Shown in pieces: positions 29,218 to 38,242 of a stretch of 64,000 bases of DNA. Within the stretch, counting starts at the first letter, position 1, and each line of letters begins with the position of its first letter. The notes beneath the pieces are model-generated. The model saw only the letters and a list, made by a program, of their open reading frames with translations, did no database searches and was not told where the DNA came from. The position numbers and the translations under genes were made by a program. The stretch is from Enterobacter cloacae (GTDB lineage: Bacteria; Pseudomonadota; Gammaproteobacteria; Enterobacterales; Enterobacteriaceae), in NCBI RefSeq assembly GCF_013375935.1, contig NZ_CP056117.1, positions 310,001 through 374,000 on the forward strand, written 5' to 3'.

Positions 29218-30807
29218 TTAATGCTCGCGGGTTTTGCGGAACCGAACGTCAGGATAACGCTCTTGCGTCAGGTTCAGGTTAACCATGGTCGGGGCGATAT
29301 AGGTCAGGTTGTCGCCGCCGTCCAGCGCCAGCTGAATTTCGTTCTTACGCTTAAATTCTTCGAATTTCTTCACGTCTGAACACTCAACCCAGCGCGCGGT
29401 CGCCACGTTCACCGATTCGTAAATCGCTTCCACGTTGTACTCGCTCTTCAGGCGGGCAACGACCACGTCAAACTGCAGCACGCCCACCGCCCCAACGATC
29501 AGATCGTTGTTGGCGATTGGCCGGAACACCTGGACTGCCCCCTCTTCGGAAAGCTGTACCAGGCCTTTCAGCAGCTGCTTCTGCTTCAGCGGATCGCGCA
29601 GGCGAATGCGGCGGAACAGCTCCGGCGCGAAGTTCGGGATACCGGTGAACTTCATCATCTCGCCCTGCGTGAAGGTATCGCCGATCTGAATGGTGCCGTG
29701 GTTGTGCAGGCCAATGATGTCGCCCGGATAGGCTTCTTCCACGTGCGAACGGTCGCCCGCCATAAAGGTCAGCGCGTCGGAGATCACCACGTCTTTACCG
29801 ATACGTACCTGACGCAGCTTCATGCCCTTCTCGTACTTACCGGACACCACGCGCATAAAGGCAACGCGGTCGCGGTGTTTCGGGTCCATGTTGGCCTGAA
29901 TTTTAAAGACGAAGCCGGAGAACTTCTCTTCCTTCGCTTCCACTTCGCGCGTGTCGGTTTTACGCGGCATCGGCTGCGGCGCCCACTCAACCAGACCGTC
30001 GAGCATATGATCGACGCCGAAGTTACCGAGCGCGGTACCGAAGAAGACCGGGGTGATTTCACCGCTCAGGAACAGCTCTCTGTCGAACTCGTGAGACGCG
30101 CCTTTAACCAGCTCAAGCTCGTCGCGCAGCTGCGCGGCCAGCTCTTCACCGACGGCGGCGTCCAGCTCCGGGTTATCCAGACCTTTTACAATGCGCACTT
30201 CCTGAATGGTGTGGCCTTTACCGGTCTGGTACAGATAGGTTTCGTCTTTATAGAGGTGGTAAACCCCTTTGAACAGCTTACCGCAGCCGATTGGCCAGGT
30301 GATTGGCGCGCAGGCAATCTTCAGCTCGTTTTCCACTTCATCCATCAGCTCCATCGGATCGCGGATGTCACGGTCGAGTTTGTTCATAAAGGTGAGGATC
30401 GGCGTATCGCGCAGGCGGGTTACTTCCATCAGCTTGCGGGTACGATCTTCAACACCTTTCGCGGCGTCGATCACCATCAGGCAGCAGTCGACCGCCGTCA
30501 GAGTACGGTAGGTATCTTCGGAGAAGTCTTCGTGACCCGGGGTGTCCAGCAGGTTCACCAGGCAGTCGTGATACGGGAACTGCATCACGGAGGTGGTAAT
30601 CGAAATACCACGCTGCTTTTCCATCTCCATCCAGTCGGATTTTGCGTGCTGGCTGGAGCCACGGCCTTTCACCGTACCGGCGGTCTGGATCGCCTGTCCG
30701 AACAGCAATACCTTCTCGGTGATGGTCGTTTTACCGGCATCCGGGTGCGAGATAATGGCAAAAGTGCGGCGTTTGGCCACCTCTTGCAGATAAGGAGACA
30801 ACGTCAT
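29218..30807 (-). CDS. prfC: Peptide chain release factor 3
   Basis: GTPase that removes RF1 and RF2 from the ribosome after peptide release. The ATG at 30807 ([14 protein letters not shown]) gives 529 residues as in E. coli, two codons inside a longer frame. G motifs are SHPDAGKTT (G1), [12 protein letters not shown] (G3) and MNKLDRD (G4). The C-terminal part ends with KTREH. It appears monocistronic. Confidence 0.97.
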   Translation of the reverse strand: MTLSPYLQEVAKRRTFAIISHPDAGKTTITEKVLLFGQAIQTAGTVKGRGSSQHAKSDWMEMEKQRGISITTSVMQFPYHDCLVNLLDTPGHEDFSEDTYRTLTAVDCCLMVIDAAKGVEDRTRKLMEVTRLRDTPILTFMNKLDRDIRDPMELMDEVENELKIACAPITWPIGCGKLFKGVYHLYKDETYLYQTGKGHTIQEVRIVKGLDNPELDAAVGEELAAQLRDELELVKGASHEFDRELFLSGEITPVFFGTALGNFGVDHMLDGLVEWAPQPMPRKTDTREVEAKEEKFSGFVFKIQANMDPKHRDRVAFMRVVSGKYEKGMKLRQVRIGKDVVISDALTFMAGDRSHVEEAYPGDIIGLHNHGTIQIGDTFTQGEMMKFTGIPNFAPELFRRIRLRDPLKQKQLLKGLVQLSEEGAVQVFRPIANNDLIVGAVGVLQFDVVVARLKSEYNVEAIYESVNVATARWVECSDVKKFEEFKRKNEIQLALDGGDNLTYIAPTMVNLNLTQERYPDVRFRKTREH

Positions 30808-30899
30808 AATCAAATCTTCTTAGGTAAGCGCGGCAGCAGGCCGCGCATCATGGAATACGAAAAATGCGGCTATTTTACCCATCAGCAGGGGGCAGGCAA

Positions 30900-31577
30900 T
30901 CATTGTTTACACAGGAGCTGCTCCAGTTCGTTCAATGACGTAACGGTCCAGGTCGGCTCGATGCCTTCCGGCAGCACGCGACCGTGCGCGTTCAGCCAGA
31001 CGGTCGACAGACCCGATCTCATACCACCAAGAATATCAGATTCTGCGGTATCCCCCACCATCAGCACGCGATCGCGGTCAGGATTTCCGGCCTGCGCCAG
31101 CGCATAATCGAAAATACGCGGATCCGGCTTCGGTACGCCTACCTCTTCGGAGATCACCAGCGCGTCGAAATGATCGCGCAGGCCGGTGCGCTCAAGGCGG
31201 ATCTGCTGCAGGGCGGTAAAGCCGTTGGTGATGATCCCGAGCTTCACCTTCCCTTTCAGCGAATCCAGCAGAGAAACGGCACCGGGTAGCGGCGCGCAGA
31301 TATCCGCCATTGCGTTGAGGAAGGCCTCGTTCAGCGCTCCCGGGCTGACCTTCAACCGTTCAGCCCACACGTCAAAACGCTGATGCTGAAGCTGTAACGC
31401 GGTGATGGCTCCATTCTGGTAATCCACCCAAAGCGGTTTGTTCACCGCCTGATAGTTCTGAAAATCTTCAGCGGTGAAGGTCACGCTATAGTCGAGAAAC
31501 ATCCGCTGCAGGCCACCGAACGAGTCAAACGTAAACAGCGTTTCGTCGGCGTCAAAGAAAATCCAGTCCCATTTCAT
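30900..31577 (-). CDS. yjjG: Pyrimidine 5'-nucleotidase YjjG
   Basis: HAD-superfamily house-cleaning nucleotidase that acts on dUMP, UMP and non-canonical pyrimidine nucleotides in E. coli. The length of 225 residues is as expected. The catalytic motif is [11 protein letters not shown] (Asp9 and Asp11 region), with ITNG (motif II) and [12 protein letters not shown] (motif IV). rimI starts the cluster upstream, 20 bases away. Confidence 0.95.
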   Translation of the reverse strand: MKWDWIFFDADETLFTFDSFGGLQRMFLDYSVTFTAEDFQNYQAVNKPLWVDYQNGAITALQLQHQRFDVWAERLKVSPGALNEAFLNAMADICAPLPGAVSLLDSLKGKVKLGIITNGFTALQQIRLERTGLRDHFDALVISEEVGVPKPDPRIFDYALAQAGNPDRDRVLMVGDTAESDILGGMRSGLSTVWLNAHGRVLPEGIEPTWTVTSLNELEQLLCKQ

Positions 31578-31597
31578 CGTTACAACCTTATTTTTCG

Positions 31598-32041
31598 TTA
31601 TCCAATCGGCAGAGCCATGATAATGGCGTCTTCACGTCCCTCTGCGGTGGGGTAGTAGTTACGGCGGATTGTCGCCTCGTTGAAGCCTAAGCTTTCATAG
31701 AGTGCGATGGCGGCGACATTCGACGCGCGCACCTCCAGCCACAGGGTGAAAACGTCACGGGTCTCAAGCTCGCGAATGAGGTGCTCAAGCAGTTCCCTGC
31801 CCAACCCGCGGCGTTGATAAGCAGGATCGACCGCGATATTAAACAGCGTCGCCTCGTCCAGAACGACCTGGGTTATGGCAAACGCGGCCATCGTACCGGC
31901 TACGTCCAGGCGGAGATTTAAATAGCGGTCGCCCTGATTGCTGGCAAACGTCTTTTCGCTCCACGGAAAGGCATGGGCGCGCGTTTCAATCGCGAACGCG
32001 GTGGACAGGTCAGCCGTCGTGAGGGAAGAAATCGTGTTCAT
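31598..32041 (-). CDS. rimI: Ribosomal protein S18-alanine N-acetyltransferase RimI
   Basis: GNAT enzyme that acetylates the N-terminal alanine of ribosomal protein S18. It has 147 residues. The acetyl-CoA site is [37 protein letters not shown] is the second conserved block, here cited in shortened form as positions 101-121. Its start overlaps holD by 32 bases, so the two are coupled. Confidence 0.95.
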   Translation of the reverse strand: MNTISSLTTADLSTAFAIETRAHAFPWSEKTFASNQGDRYLNLRLDVAGTMAAFAITQVVLDEATLFNIAVDPAYQRRGLGRELLEHLIRELETRDVFTLWLEVRASNVAAIALYESLGFNEATIRRNYYPTAEGREDAIIMALPIG

Positions 32042-32423
32042 ATTCGCAAATTTGTTGCCATAGCGCGCAGCGCGCTTTTGGGTTGGCCTTCAGTTCATCC
32101 AGCGCCGGGGAGCTGATCTGGCTCCCTTCGAGGGGTAGCGCATCAACCGTCCCGATTCGCCAGCTGTTACAGCGGCTGTCAGGAGGAAGCATCGCGACGC
32201 TTTCGGGCGCCAGCTGTAGTACCTGATCGGCCGTCAACTTCAGGCTGCGAAGGACATCTCCGATAAGGGGGTCATTCAGGGCGGGCAGCGCTTCTGCCAC
32301 CATCACCAGGCGGACATGCGCAGGGATGGAGATTGCGATTTCGCCGCGCAACGCCGTCGGGCGACGCAAAGCCCACTGGGTGATGCCCAGCTGCTGCAAC
32401 TGCCAGTCTCGTCGGGATGTCAT
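32010..32423 (-). CDS. holD: DNA polymerase III psi subunit
   Basis: The psi subunit links the clamp loader to chi and SSB. It has 137 residues, similar to E. coli. It starts MTSRRDWQLQQLGITQWALR, the conserved N-terminal helix that binds chi. No catalytic motif is expected. It is divergent from rsmC across about 102 bases and overlaps rimI at its 3' end. Confidence 0.93.
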   Translation of the reverse strand: MTSRRDWQLQQLGITQWALRRPTALRGEIAISIPAHVRLVMVAEALPALNDPLIGDVLRSLKLTADQVLQLAPESVAMLPPDSRCNSWRIGTVDALPLEGSQISSPALDELKANPKARCALWQQICEYEHDFFPHDG

Positions 32424-32525
32424 AGCGAAAACTCCTGTCTCTCAGGCGCGCAAATATAGCAAATGTGTCGAAACTGCGCCATCTACCTACTATAATCCCC
32501 GCCTGAGTTTATTGAGGAACAATTC

Positions 32526-33554
32526 ATGTCTGCATTTACCCCGGCAAGTGAAGTCTTGCTGCGTCACAGTGATGATTTCGAAGAAAGCCGTATTCTGTTT
32601 GCCGGAGATATGCAGGATGACCTGCCCGCGCGTTTCGACTGTGCTGAAAGCCGTGCCCACACCCAATACTATCACCACTGGCAGGTGCTGAGCCGCCAGA
32701 TGGGCGAGCGCGCGCGCTTTAGCCTGGCGGCGGAGCAGAGCGATATTGCTGACTGCGACACGCTGATTTACTACTGGCCGAAAAACAAACCGGAAGCCCA
32801 GTTCCAGCTGATGAACCTGCTTTCTCTGCTGCCGATCGGCTGCGACATTTTCGTTGTCGGTGAGAACCGCAGCGGCGTGCGCAGCGCAGAGCAGATGCTG
32901 GAGGAGTACGCGCCGCTGACCAAAATCGACAGCGCCCGCCGCTGCGGCCTGTATCACGGGCGTCTGGAAAAACAGACCGCCTTTGATGCCAACGCCTTCT
33001 GGGACGAGTACCAGCTTGACGGCCTGACCATTAAAACCCTGCCGGGCGTATTCAGCCGTGACGCACTGGATACCGGCAGCAAGCTGCTGCTTTCTACCCT
33101 GACGCCACATACCAAAGGCAAGGTGCTGGACGTGGGCTGCGGCGCGGGCGTGCTTTCAACGGTTCTCGCCAGCCACTCGCCAAAAGTCCGTTTAACCCTG
33201 TGCGACGTGAGCGCCCCGGCGGTAGAGGCCAGCCGCGCCACGCTTGCAGCTAACGGCATTGAAGGCGACGTGATTGCCAGCAACGTCTTCTCCGACGTGA
33301 CCGGCCGCTTTGACATGATCATCTCTAACCCACCGTTCCACGACGGAATGGAGACCAGCCTGGAAGCCGCGCAGGCGCTGATCCGCGGTGCGACCCGCCA
33401 CCTCAACAGCGGCGGTGAGCTGCGTATCGTGGCAAACGCCTTCCTGGCCTACCCGAAAGTGCTGGATGAGACCTTTGGCTTCCACGAAGTGATCGCCCAG
33501 ACTGGCCGCTTTAAGGTCTATCGCACCGTAATGACGCGCCAGGCGAAAAAGTAA
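32526..33554 (+). CDS. rsmC: 16S rRNA guanine(1207)-N(2)-methyltransferase RsmC
   Basis: Methylates G1207 of 16S rRNA in the 30S subunit. The 342 residues hold two Rossmann-like domains; the N-terminal one lacks SAM motifs, as known for RsmC. The C-terminal domain has [12 protein letters not shown] (motif I) and [10 protein letters not shown] (motif IV, the NPPF catalytic signature of N2-guanine methylases). A good hairpin terminator follows. Confidence 0.97.
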   Translation: MSAFTPASEVLLRHSDDFEESRILFAGDMQDDLPARFDCAESRAHTQYYHHWQVLSRQMGERARFSLAAEQSDIADCDTLIYYWPKNKPEAQFQLMNLLSLLPIGCDIFVVGENRSGVRSAEQMLEEYAPLTKIDSARRCGLYHGRLEKQTAFDANAFWDEYQLDGLTIKTLPGVFSRDALDTGSKLLLSTLTPHTKGKVLDVGCGAGVLSTVLASHSPKVRLTLCDVSAPAVEASRATLAANGIEGDVIASNVFSDVTGRFDMIISNPPFHDGMETSLEAAQALIRGATRHLNSGGELRIVANAFLAYPKVLDETFGFHEVIAQTGRFKVYRTVMTRQAKK

Positions 33555-33570
33555 GACTCGCCCTGCACCG

Positions 33571-33600
33571 GCGATGGCTGACGCTGCCATCGCCCATTTT
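33571..33600 (+). terminator. rsmC terminator
   Basis: Stem GCGATGGC, loop TGACGCT, stem GCCATCGC, then CCATTTTT, shortly after the rsmC stop. Confidence 0.88.
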
Positions 33601-33633
33601 TGCAGCAATCAAAACAACGCGCGCATTTTTCTG

Positions 33634-33661
33634 TTGACGTAAAGCTGAAAACATCTAGAAT
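33634..33661 (+). promoter_or_regulatory. tRNA-Leu operon promoter
   Basis: TTGACG (33634-33639) and TAGAAT (33656-33661) are separated by 16 bases and followed by a GC-rich discriminator (GCGCCTCC). That is typical of stable-RNA promoters under stringent control. The first tRNA begins about 41 bases downstream of the -10 element. Confidence 0.85.
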
Positions 33662-33702
33662 GCGCCTCCGTGGTTACGATACTTTTACAGTATCGATGGT
33701 AT

Positions 33703-33789
33703 GCGAAGGTGGCGGAATTGGTAGACGCGCTAGCTTCAGGTGTTAGTGTCCTTACGGACGTGGGGGTTCAAGTCCCCCCCCTCGCACCA
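33703..33789 (+). tRNA. leuV: tRNA-Leu (CAG), copy 1
   Basis: An 87-base class II tRNA with acceptor GCGAAGG/CCTCGC, a long variable arm (GTCC TTAC GGAC), T arm with TTCAAG and encoded CCA. The anticodon CAG lies in CTTCAGGTG. It corresponds to the leuV/P/Q triplet downstream of rsmC in E. coli; which letter applies to which copy is arbitrary here. Confidence 0.96.
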
Positions 33790-33817
33790 TAAATCACGTT
33801 GATATTGCTCGCACTGG

Positions 33818-33903
33818 GCGAAGGTGGCGGAATTGGTAGACGCGCTAGCTTCAGGTGTTAGTGTCCTTAGGATGTGGGGGTTCGAGTCCCCCCCCTCGCA
33901 CCA
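33818..33903 (+). tRNA. leuP: tRNA-Leu (CAG), copy 2, variant
   Basis: An 86-base copy with the same body, anticodon CAG and CCA as the other two. The variable arm reads GTCCTTAGGAT instead of GTCCTTACGGAC, one base shorter with a wobble at its base, and the T loop reads TTCGAG instead of TTCAAG. It remains foldable and is probably functional. Confidence 0.93.
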
Positions 33904-33935
33904 ACGAGGCGATATCAAAAAAGTAAGATGACTGT

Positions 33936-34022
33936 GCGAAGGTGGCGGAATTGGTAGACGCGCTAGCTTCAGGTGTTAGTGTCCTTACGGACGTGGGGGT
34001 TCAAGTCCCCCCCCTCGCACCA
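33936..34022 (+). tRNA. leuQ: tRNA-Leu (CAG), copy 3
   Basis: An 87-base copy identical by eye to copy 1, including the CCA end. It is followed by an unstructured AT-rich stretch. No island or phage integrase is present beside it. Confidence 0.96.
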
Positions 34023-34063
34023 ATTATCTTACATCCCTTCAGCAACACCTCTGATTTTCCCTT

Positions 34064-34294
34064 TTATTTCAAACTCATCATAATCACCAGTATTGCACTG
34101 ACCAGCGCAACGCATGACGGCAGCAGCACGTAATGCCGTAACTGTTTGTGCCAAATCATCGCGGACGTCACCAGCAGCCCTGAAACAATCATTGCTTTCC
34201 ATACATCAATGGGGAGATCGGCGAACGTCAGGCCACCGATGATGGAGCCGGGCAGCAAAATACCCCACCCACTTCCCAGCGCTTTGCTCAACAT
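34064..34294 (-). CDS. yjjZ: DUF1435 membrane protein YjjZ
   Basis: A 76-residue protein with two to three hydrophobic segments: WGILLPGSIIGGLTF, MIVSGLLVTSAMIW and CVALVSAILVIMM. LGSGWG and HKQLRHYVLLPSC are the family's recognisable blocks. Function is unknown. GAGAGG precedes the start, and strong Fur boxes lie immediately upstream, which agrees with Fur control of the E. coli gene near fhuF. Confidence 0.85.
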   Translation of the reverse strand: MLSKALGSGWGILLPGSIIGGLTFADLPIDVWKAMIVSGLLVTSAMIWHKQLRHYVLLPSCVALVSAILVIMMSLK

Positions 34295-34312
34295 GGTTTA
34301 ACCTCTCGCATC

Positions 34313-34350
34313 GATAATGATAACCAATATCATATGATAGTAATTATCAC
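34313..34350 (-). promoter_or_regulatory. Tandem Fur boxes upstream of yjjZ
   Basis: GATAATGATAACCAATATC (34313-34331) matches the 19-base Fur consensus at 17 positions. ATATGATAGTAATTATCAC follows directly as a second, weaker array of hexamers. Only about 20-55 bases separate them from the yjjZ start, so iron should repress it. The divergent cyclase gene is about 200 bases away on the other side. Confidence 0.88.
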
Positions 34351-34550
34351 TTGTCAGCATGCGAAGCAAGAAATAGCACCGACAATTTGCTTTCCTATAA
34401 TGACAGAGAATGTGTAAGGTGATAAATTGCCCACCTGTTAACTTCTCATAAAGTTTTTCTGATAATAAAAATTCAATTGAGTTGCATCTAATATTACATA
34501 ACAACACCTTGCTTCTTGTTTTAATTGAGTTTTAATAAAAACGCACGCAT

Positions 34551-35615
34551 ATGACATCACAAACCTGGCGGTCTTTAGTCGATAAGAAATATCAGTTATC
34601 TTTACGTTTGTTCTTATTTCTGAATGCCGCATCCGCCCTGTTCTCGGTAACAAACCCGCTGTATTCCGTTCGCGTGTTATCCGTTCCCCTGTTTGCGGTA
34701 TTTATTTTCAGCTCAGGCTTACTTATCTGGCACTGGAAAAACTGCGCGCGAAAAATAAATATCCCTGTTGTTTCAGGTATTTTCGGGTTTTTATGGGCCT
34801 GGCAGATCGTCTCTAAATTTTCGTTAATTACGCACGATCACGCGAATTTTTTAATGATGGCCCTATTAACGGTGCTTTTTATAGGGTCTCTGGCGTTTGC
34901 CAGTAATATCAGGGCATTTACGCTCCATTCATTTCCCGCTTTTATTGCCTGCCTGTGGCTTAGCGATTCCGAATACTGGCTGAGAATGGCGTATTCTTTC
35001 GCCCTGCCGGTGGTAGCCATCGGCATTCATCACGTTCTTCAGCGGCGCAACGACCGTTTCGCCCAGGAACTCCTCTCCGAACTGCTGGAGGAGCGCGAAA
35101 CCCTGACCGATCTCAGCATGATGGATCCGCTCACCGGCCTGTATAACCGCCGCGGGCTGCAAAGCCGGCTGGAGAATCTTCCCACCCCGGACAGCGGCGA
35201 GCACTTTGTGCTGCTGATGGATATCGACCACTTCAAAGCCTACAACGACCATTACGGCCATATGATGGGCGATCAGGCCTTGATCAGGGTCTCGGCTGCG
35301 ATTCGCGACGCCGTGCGTTCACGCGATATTGTCGCCCGCTTCGGTGGAGAAGAATTTATGGTGCTGCTCAGCAATATCCCGATTGAGCAAGCGCGGCAGA
35401 CGGCGGAACGCATCCGGCAGAAGGTGTACGACCTTAAGATCCCGCACATGTTTAATGAAAGCGTTGCCACCAACGTGACCATCAGTATCGGCATCGCCAT
35501 GTTTGAAGGCGAAGACGTGGAAGGCGCGCTGGCGAAGGCGGATAAAGCCCTCTACGAAGCCAAGCATATGGGACGCAACAGCATATTGCTGAGCGAGGAG
35601 CTGCACACCGCCTGA
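34551..35615 (+). CDS. Membrane-bound diguanylate cyclase (GGDEF)
   Basis: Predicted c-di-GMP synthase of 354 residues. About six membrane helices fill residues 15-165, with few charged loops, a membrane sensor region of unknown ligand. A short coiled segment (FAQELLSELLEERETLTDLS) leads into the GGDEF domain (about 190-350). The active-site motif is GGEEF at 265-269. An inhibitory-site RxxD (RSRD, 256-259) lies exactly five residues before it, so product feedback control is likely. DPLTGLYNRRG and MDIDHFKAYND are intact. The gene lies between the Fur-controlled yjjZ and fhuF; E. coli K-12 lacks it here. Confidence 0.92.
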   Translation: MTSQTWRSLVDKKYQLSLRLFLFLNAASALFSVTNPLYSVRVLSVPLFAVFIFSSGLLIWHWKNCARKINIPVVSGIFGFLWAWQIVSKFSLITHDHANFLMMALLTVLFIGSLAFASNIRAFTLHSFPAFIACLWLSDSEYWLRMAYSFALPVVAIGIHHVLQRRNDRFAQELLSELLEERETLTDLSMMDPLTGLYNRRGLQSRLENLPTPDSGEHFVLLMDIDHFKAYNDHYGHMMGDQALIRVSAAIRDAVRSRDIVARFGGEEFMVLLSNIPIEQARQTAERIRQKVYDLKIPHMFNESVATNVTISIGIAMFEGEDVEGALAKADKALYEAKHMGRNSILLSEELHTA

Positions 35616-35673
35616 CGGCGCGTTCACAGAGCCAGGATAAAAGTCTTGCGCTCGGTTTTATCTATAGTTAGGA

Positions 35674-35697
35674 TTGGCAATCATTATCATTTAGATT
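35674..35697 (+). promoter_or_regulatory. Fur box upstream of fhuF
   Basis: GGCAATCATTATCATTTAGAT contains the ATCATTATCATT array of Fur hexamers. It overlaps the expected fhuF promoter 14-40 bases upstream of the start codon. Iron repression of fhuF is established in E. coli. Confidence 0.85.
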
Positions 35698-35710
35698 TGT
35701 AATCCACACT

Positions 35711-36499
35711 ATGGCTACTCGTACCGCACACATCGTTGAGCCCTTACTCTGGCGAGCGCCGCTCTCCGCCGGGGAGACAACGCTTGCGGAAGCCATACGC
35801 GAAAAAATTGCCGTTACCCGCGCCCACCTGCTGGATTTCATCAAGCTGGATGAAGCGCCTCCGCACCATGCGCTGACGCTGGCGCAGTGGCAGCGCCCTG
35901 CAGAGCTTCGCTCGCTGCTGGCAACCTATTCCGACCATATTTACCGTAATCAACCGACGCTTGCGCGGGAAAACAAACCGCTGCTCTCCCTCTGGGCGCA
36001 GTGGTACATCGGGCTGATGGTTCCCCCGGTCATGCTGGCATTGTTAACCCAGGAGACCGTGCTCGACCTGTCGTCAGAACATTTTCACGTCGAATTTCAT
36101 GAAACCGGGCGCGCCGCCTGTTTCTGGATCGACGTCCATGAAGATCCGAGCGCGATTCACCTTTCCGCGCAGGCGCGTATGGAAATGCTGATCGCCAGAG
36201 CGCTGGTTCCGGTCGTTGACGCGCTGGAAGCGACGGGCGAGATCAACGGGAAGCTGATCTGGAGTAATACCGGGTATCTTATCCACTGGTATTTAACCGA
36301 GATGAAGCCGCTGCTTGGCGACGAGAAAGTGGAGGCGCTGCGCCAGAGCTGTTTCTTTGCCAGACAGCTTTCGGATGGGCGCGATAATCCTCTTTACCGC
36401 ACCGTGGTCCCGCGCGAGGGACTTCTGGTCCGTCGCACCTGCTGCCAGCGCTATCGCCTGCCGGATGTACAGCAGTGCGGCGACTGCACGCTGAAATAG
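35711..36499 (+). CDS. fhuF: Siderophore-iron reductase FhuF
   Basis: Cytoplasmic 2Fe-2S protein that releases iron from hydroxamate siderophores such as ferrichrome and coprogen. It has 262 residues. The unusual C-terminal cluster motif Cys-Cys-x10-Cys-x2-Cys is visible in RRTCCQRY...QCGDCTLK. The gene is monocistronic and followed by a hairpin at 36534. Confidence 0.96.
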   Translation: MATRTAHIVEPLLWRAPLSAGETTLAEAIREKIAVTRAHLLDFIKLDEAPPHHALTLAQWQRPAELRSLLATYSDHIYRNQPTLARENKPLLSLWAQWYIGLMVPPVMLALLTQETVLDLSSEHFHVEFHETGRAACFWIDVHEDPSAIHLSAQARMEMLIARALVPVVDALEATGEINGKLIWSNTGYLIHWYLTEMKPLLGDEKVEALRQSCFFARQLSDGRDNPLYRTVVPREGLLVRRTCCQRYRLPDVQQCGDCTLK

Positions 36500-36533
36500 T
36501 CGGGCAGGAAAACCCTCTCGTTAAACAACGCTG

Positions 36534-36562
36534 AAAGCGGCAACCGACGCTGCCGCTTTGCG
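36534..36562. terminator. Terminator between fhuF and the PTS gene
   Basis: Stem AAAGCGGCA/TGCCGCTTT with an eight-base loop and a T-rich tail. It sits between two convergent genes. Confidence 0.75.
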
Positions 36563-36567
36563 TTTAC

Positions 36568-37914
36568 TCAGGCAATCTGCTGATTTTCCTCTTCCGCGTT
36601 ACGCTGTGCTTCTTCCGCTTCCTGCTGGAGGAGCTGTTTCTCGTACACCTTGAAGAACGGGAAGTAGATGATGGCTGAAACGCAGGCCAGCACCAGCACC
36701 AGAATAGCGGCACGGAAATCCCAACCCAGCGCCCAGGCTGCACCAACCGGAGCCGGCGCCGTCCACGGCACAACGGAAATCACGCGGCCAATCAGATCGA
36801 ACTTCATCGCCGCCCACGCCAGCACGGCGTTAACCATCGGCGCCAGCAGGAAAGGAATGAAGAATACCGGGTTCATCACAATCGGCGTACCAAAAATGAC
36901 CGGTTCATTGATGTTGAAAATGCTTGGCACCACGCTCAGGCGGCCAATCGAGCGCAGGTGCGCGGAGCGGCTGCGCAGGTAGCAGAACACCAGCCCCATC
37001 GTCGCCCCTGACCCGCCGATCACGATAAAGAACGTCCAGAAGGCTTCCATGAAGATGTGCGGCAAAGGCAGGCTCGCCGCAAGCGCGGTCTGGTTCGCCC
37101 CCAGATTCGTCAGCCAGAACATTTGCAGCATCCCGGAGACAATCGCGGCGCCGTGGATCCCGGCAAACCACAGCAGGTGCCCAATCAGCACCGCCAGCAG
37201 TATCGCAGGCAGAGAGTCAGCGGCGGACACCAGCGGTTTAAAGATCGACATAATCGCCTGCGGGATCAGCATACCGAAGTGCGACTGAATCAGCAGGCTC
37301 AGCGGATAGAGCGTCAGCACCACCACCAGCACCGGAATCAGCAGATCAAACGAGTTTTTGATCATCGGTGGAACCTGGTCCGGCAGGCGAATCCCGATGT
37401 TGTGTGCTTTCAGGAAGCGCATCATCTCAACGCAGTAGATCGCCACCAGAATCGCGGTAAAAATACCGGTTCCGCCGAGGCTATCAACCGGCAGCGTGCC
37501 CTTGGTTTTAGGGGCTGCCACCAGCAGAAACGCCATCAGCGACAGCATCGCGCACATAAACGGATCCAGCTGATGCGTTTTAACGTAATGCTTGCCCAGG
37601 TTATAGGCGATGGCCGCGCAGATATAGAGGGACATCACGCCCATCGTCATATCAAACGGCGTCAGAATTTGGCCTTCAAACTGCTTCGCCATATCCAGCC
37701 AGGCGCGAGCAAAGCCCCACGTGGTATCAGGCGAAAAAGGTGGGTAAGCAAACACTAACAAGAATGAGCCTACAATCATGAACGGCATCGCCGAGATAAA
37801 TCCGTCACGAATAGCCATAACATGACGCTGGGAAGAGATCCGCCCGGCAATCGGACTGACGTAATTCTCAACGAAACGGAAAATCAGATTAAACGCAGCA
37901 TGGTTGGCAGACAT
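36568..37914 (-). CDS. PTS EIIC component, cellobiose/lactose (CelB-like) family
   Basis: Membrane permease of the phosphotransferase system, 448 residues. About ten hydrophobic segments run across residues 30-420, with NEPVIFGTPIVMNP as the EIIC signature. The C-terminus is a charged tail (QQEAEEAQRNAEEENQQ). The nearest IIA or IIB gene is not in this window, so it must borrow partners from another operon. AGGAG precedes ATG at 37914. Substrate is unknown; cellobiose, chitobiose or aryl-beta-glucoside are typical for the family. Confidence 0.88.
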   Translation of the reverse strand: MSANHAAFNLIFRFVENYVSPIAGRISSQRHVMAIRDGFISAMPFMIVGSFLLVFAYPPFSPDTTWGFARAWLDMAKQFEGQILTPFDMTMGVMSLYICAAIAYNLGKHYVKTHQLDPFMCAMLSLMAFLLVAAPKTKGTLPVDSLGGTGIFTAILVAIYCVEMMRFLKAHNIGIRLPDQVPPMIKNSFDLLIPVLVVVLTLYPLSLLIQSHFGMLIPQAIMSIFKPLVSAADSLPAILLAVLIGHLLWFAGIHGAAIVSGMLQMFWLTNLGANQTALAASLPLPHIFMEAFWTFFIVIGGSGATMGLVFCYLRSRSAHLRSIGRLSVVPSIFNINEPVIFGTPIVMNPVFFIPFLLAPMVNAVLAWAAMKFDLIGRVISVVPWTAPAPVGAAWALGWDFRAAILVLVLACVSAIIYFPFFKVYEKQLLQQEAEEAQRNAEEENQQIA

Positions 37915-38242
37915 ATCAGATCTCCTTTCAGACGTTCGTTTCAGGCGTGTTCACGCCACACGCTGTGCCATAAATCCACTTCACAACCTTGCCGGATCGT
38001 GTACCAGCGGTACTGCTCAAACGGATTGGTTTCATAATTAGCTCTTATTATTAGATACAGGGGAAGTTACACCCTCAGTATTAATCTCTGCATCACGCTC
38101 TGCAACCGGTTACTGTAACCGGTTTCTGTGAATGTGAAGGCGATCCAGAAATCGCCCCTGACGGATATTTGTTACTTAAGGGATATTTACAGCGACTAAT
38201 TTGTTGTGACAGATTACGCAGGATATTTGTCAGGAGGAATCA
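37915..38242. other. Intergenic region between EIIC and YbaK-like gene
   Basis: The region holds a perfect 21-base inverted repeat at 38104-38124 and a small GGCGAT/ATCGCC hairpin near 38139-38156. On the minus strand an open frame at 37941-38036 encodes 31 residues (ETNPFEQYRWYTIRQGCEV at its start) but has no start codon in frame. The nearest ATG (38035) reads a different frame. Confidence 0.6.
38104..38124. promoter_or_regulatory. Perfect inverted repeat, candidate repressor operator
   Basis: AACCGGTTAC-T-GTAACCGGTT is a perfect 10-base inverted repeat around one base. The CCGG core with TTAC arms is typical of LacI/GntR-family operators. It lies about 190 bases upstream of the EIIC gene and about 120 upstream of the YbaK-like gene; which one it serves is not clear. 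Confidence 0.55.

Noticed and set aside
29698..31107. 469-codon open frame opposite prfC and yjjG
   Set aside because: Runs antisense through two well-identified genes and has no recognisable motif.
33703..34063. tRNA-Leu cluster as an integration site for an island
   Set aside because: No integrase, direct repeat of a tRNA end or composition shift follows; yjjZ and fhuF remain in the E. coli order.
33736..34133. Short ORFs and near-identical direct repeats around 33.7-34.0 kb
   Set aside because: They arise from the three tandem tRNA-Leu genes, not from a coding repeat or CRISPR array.
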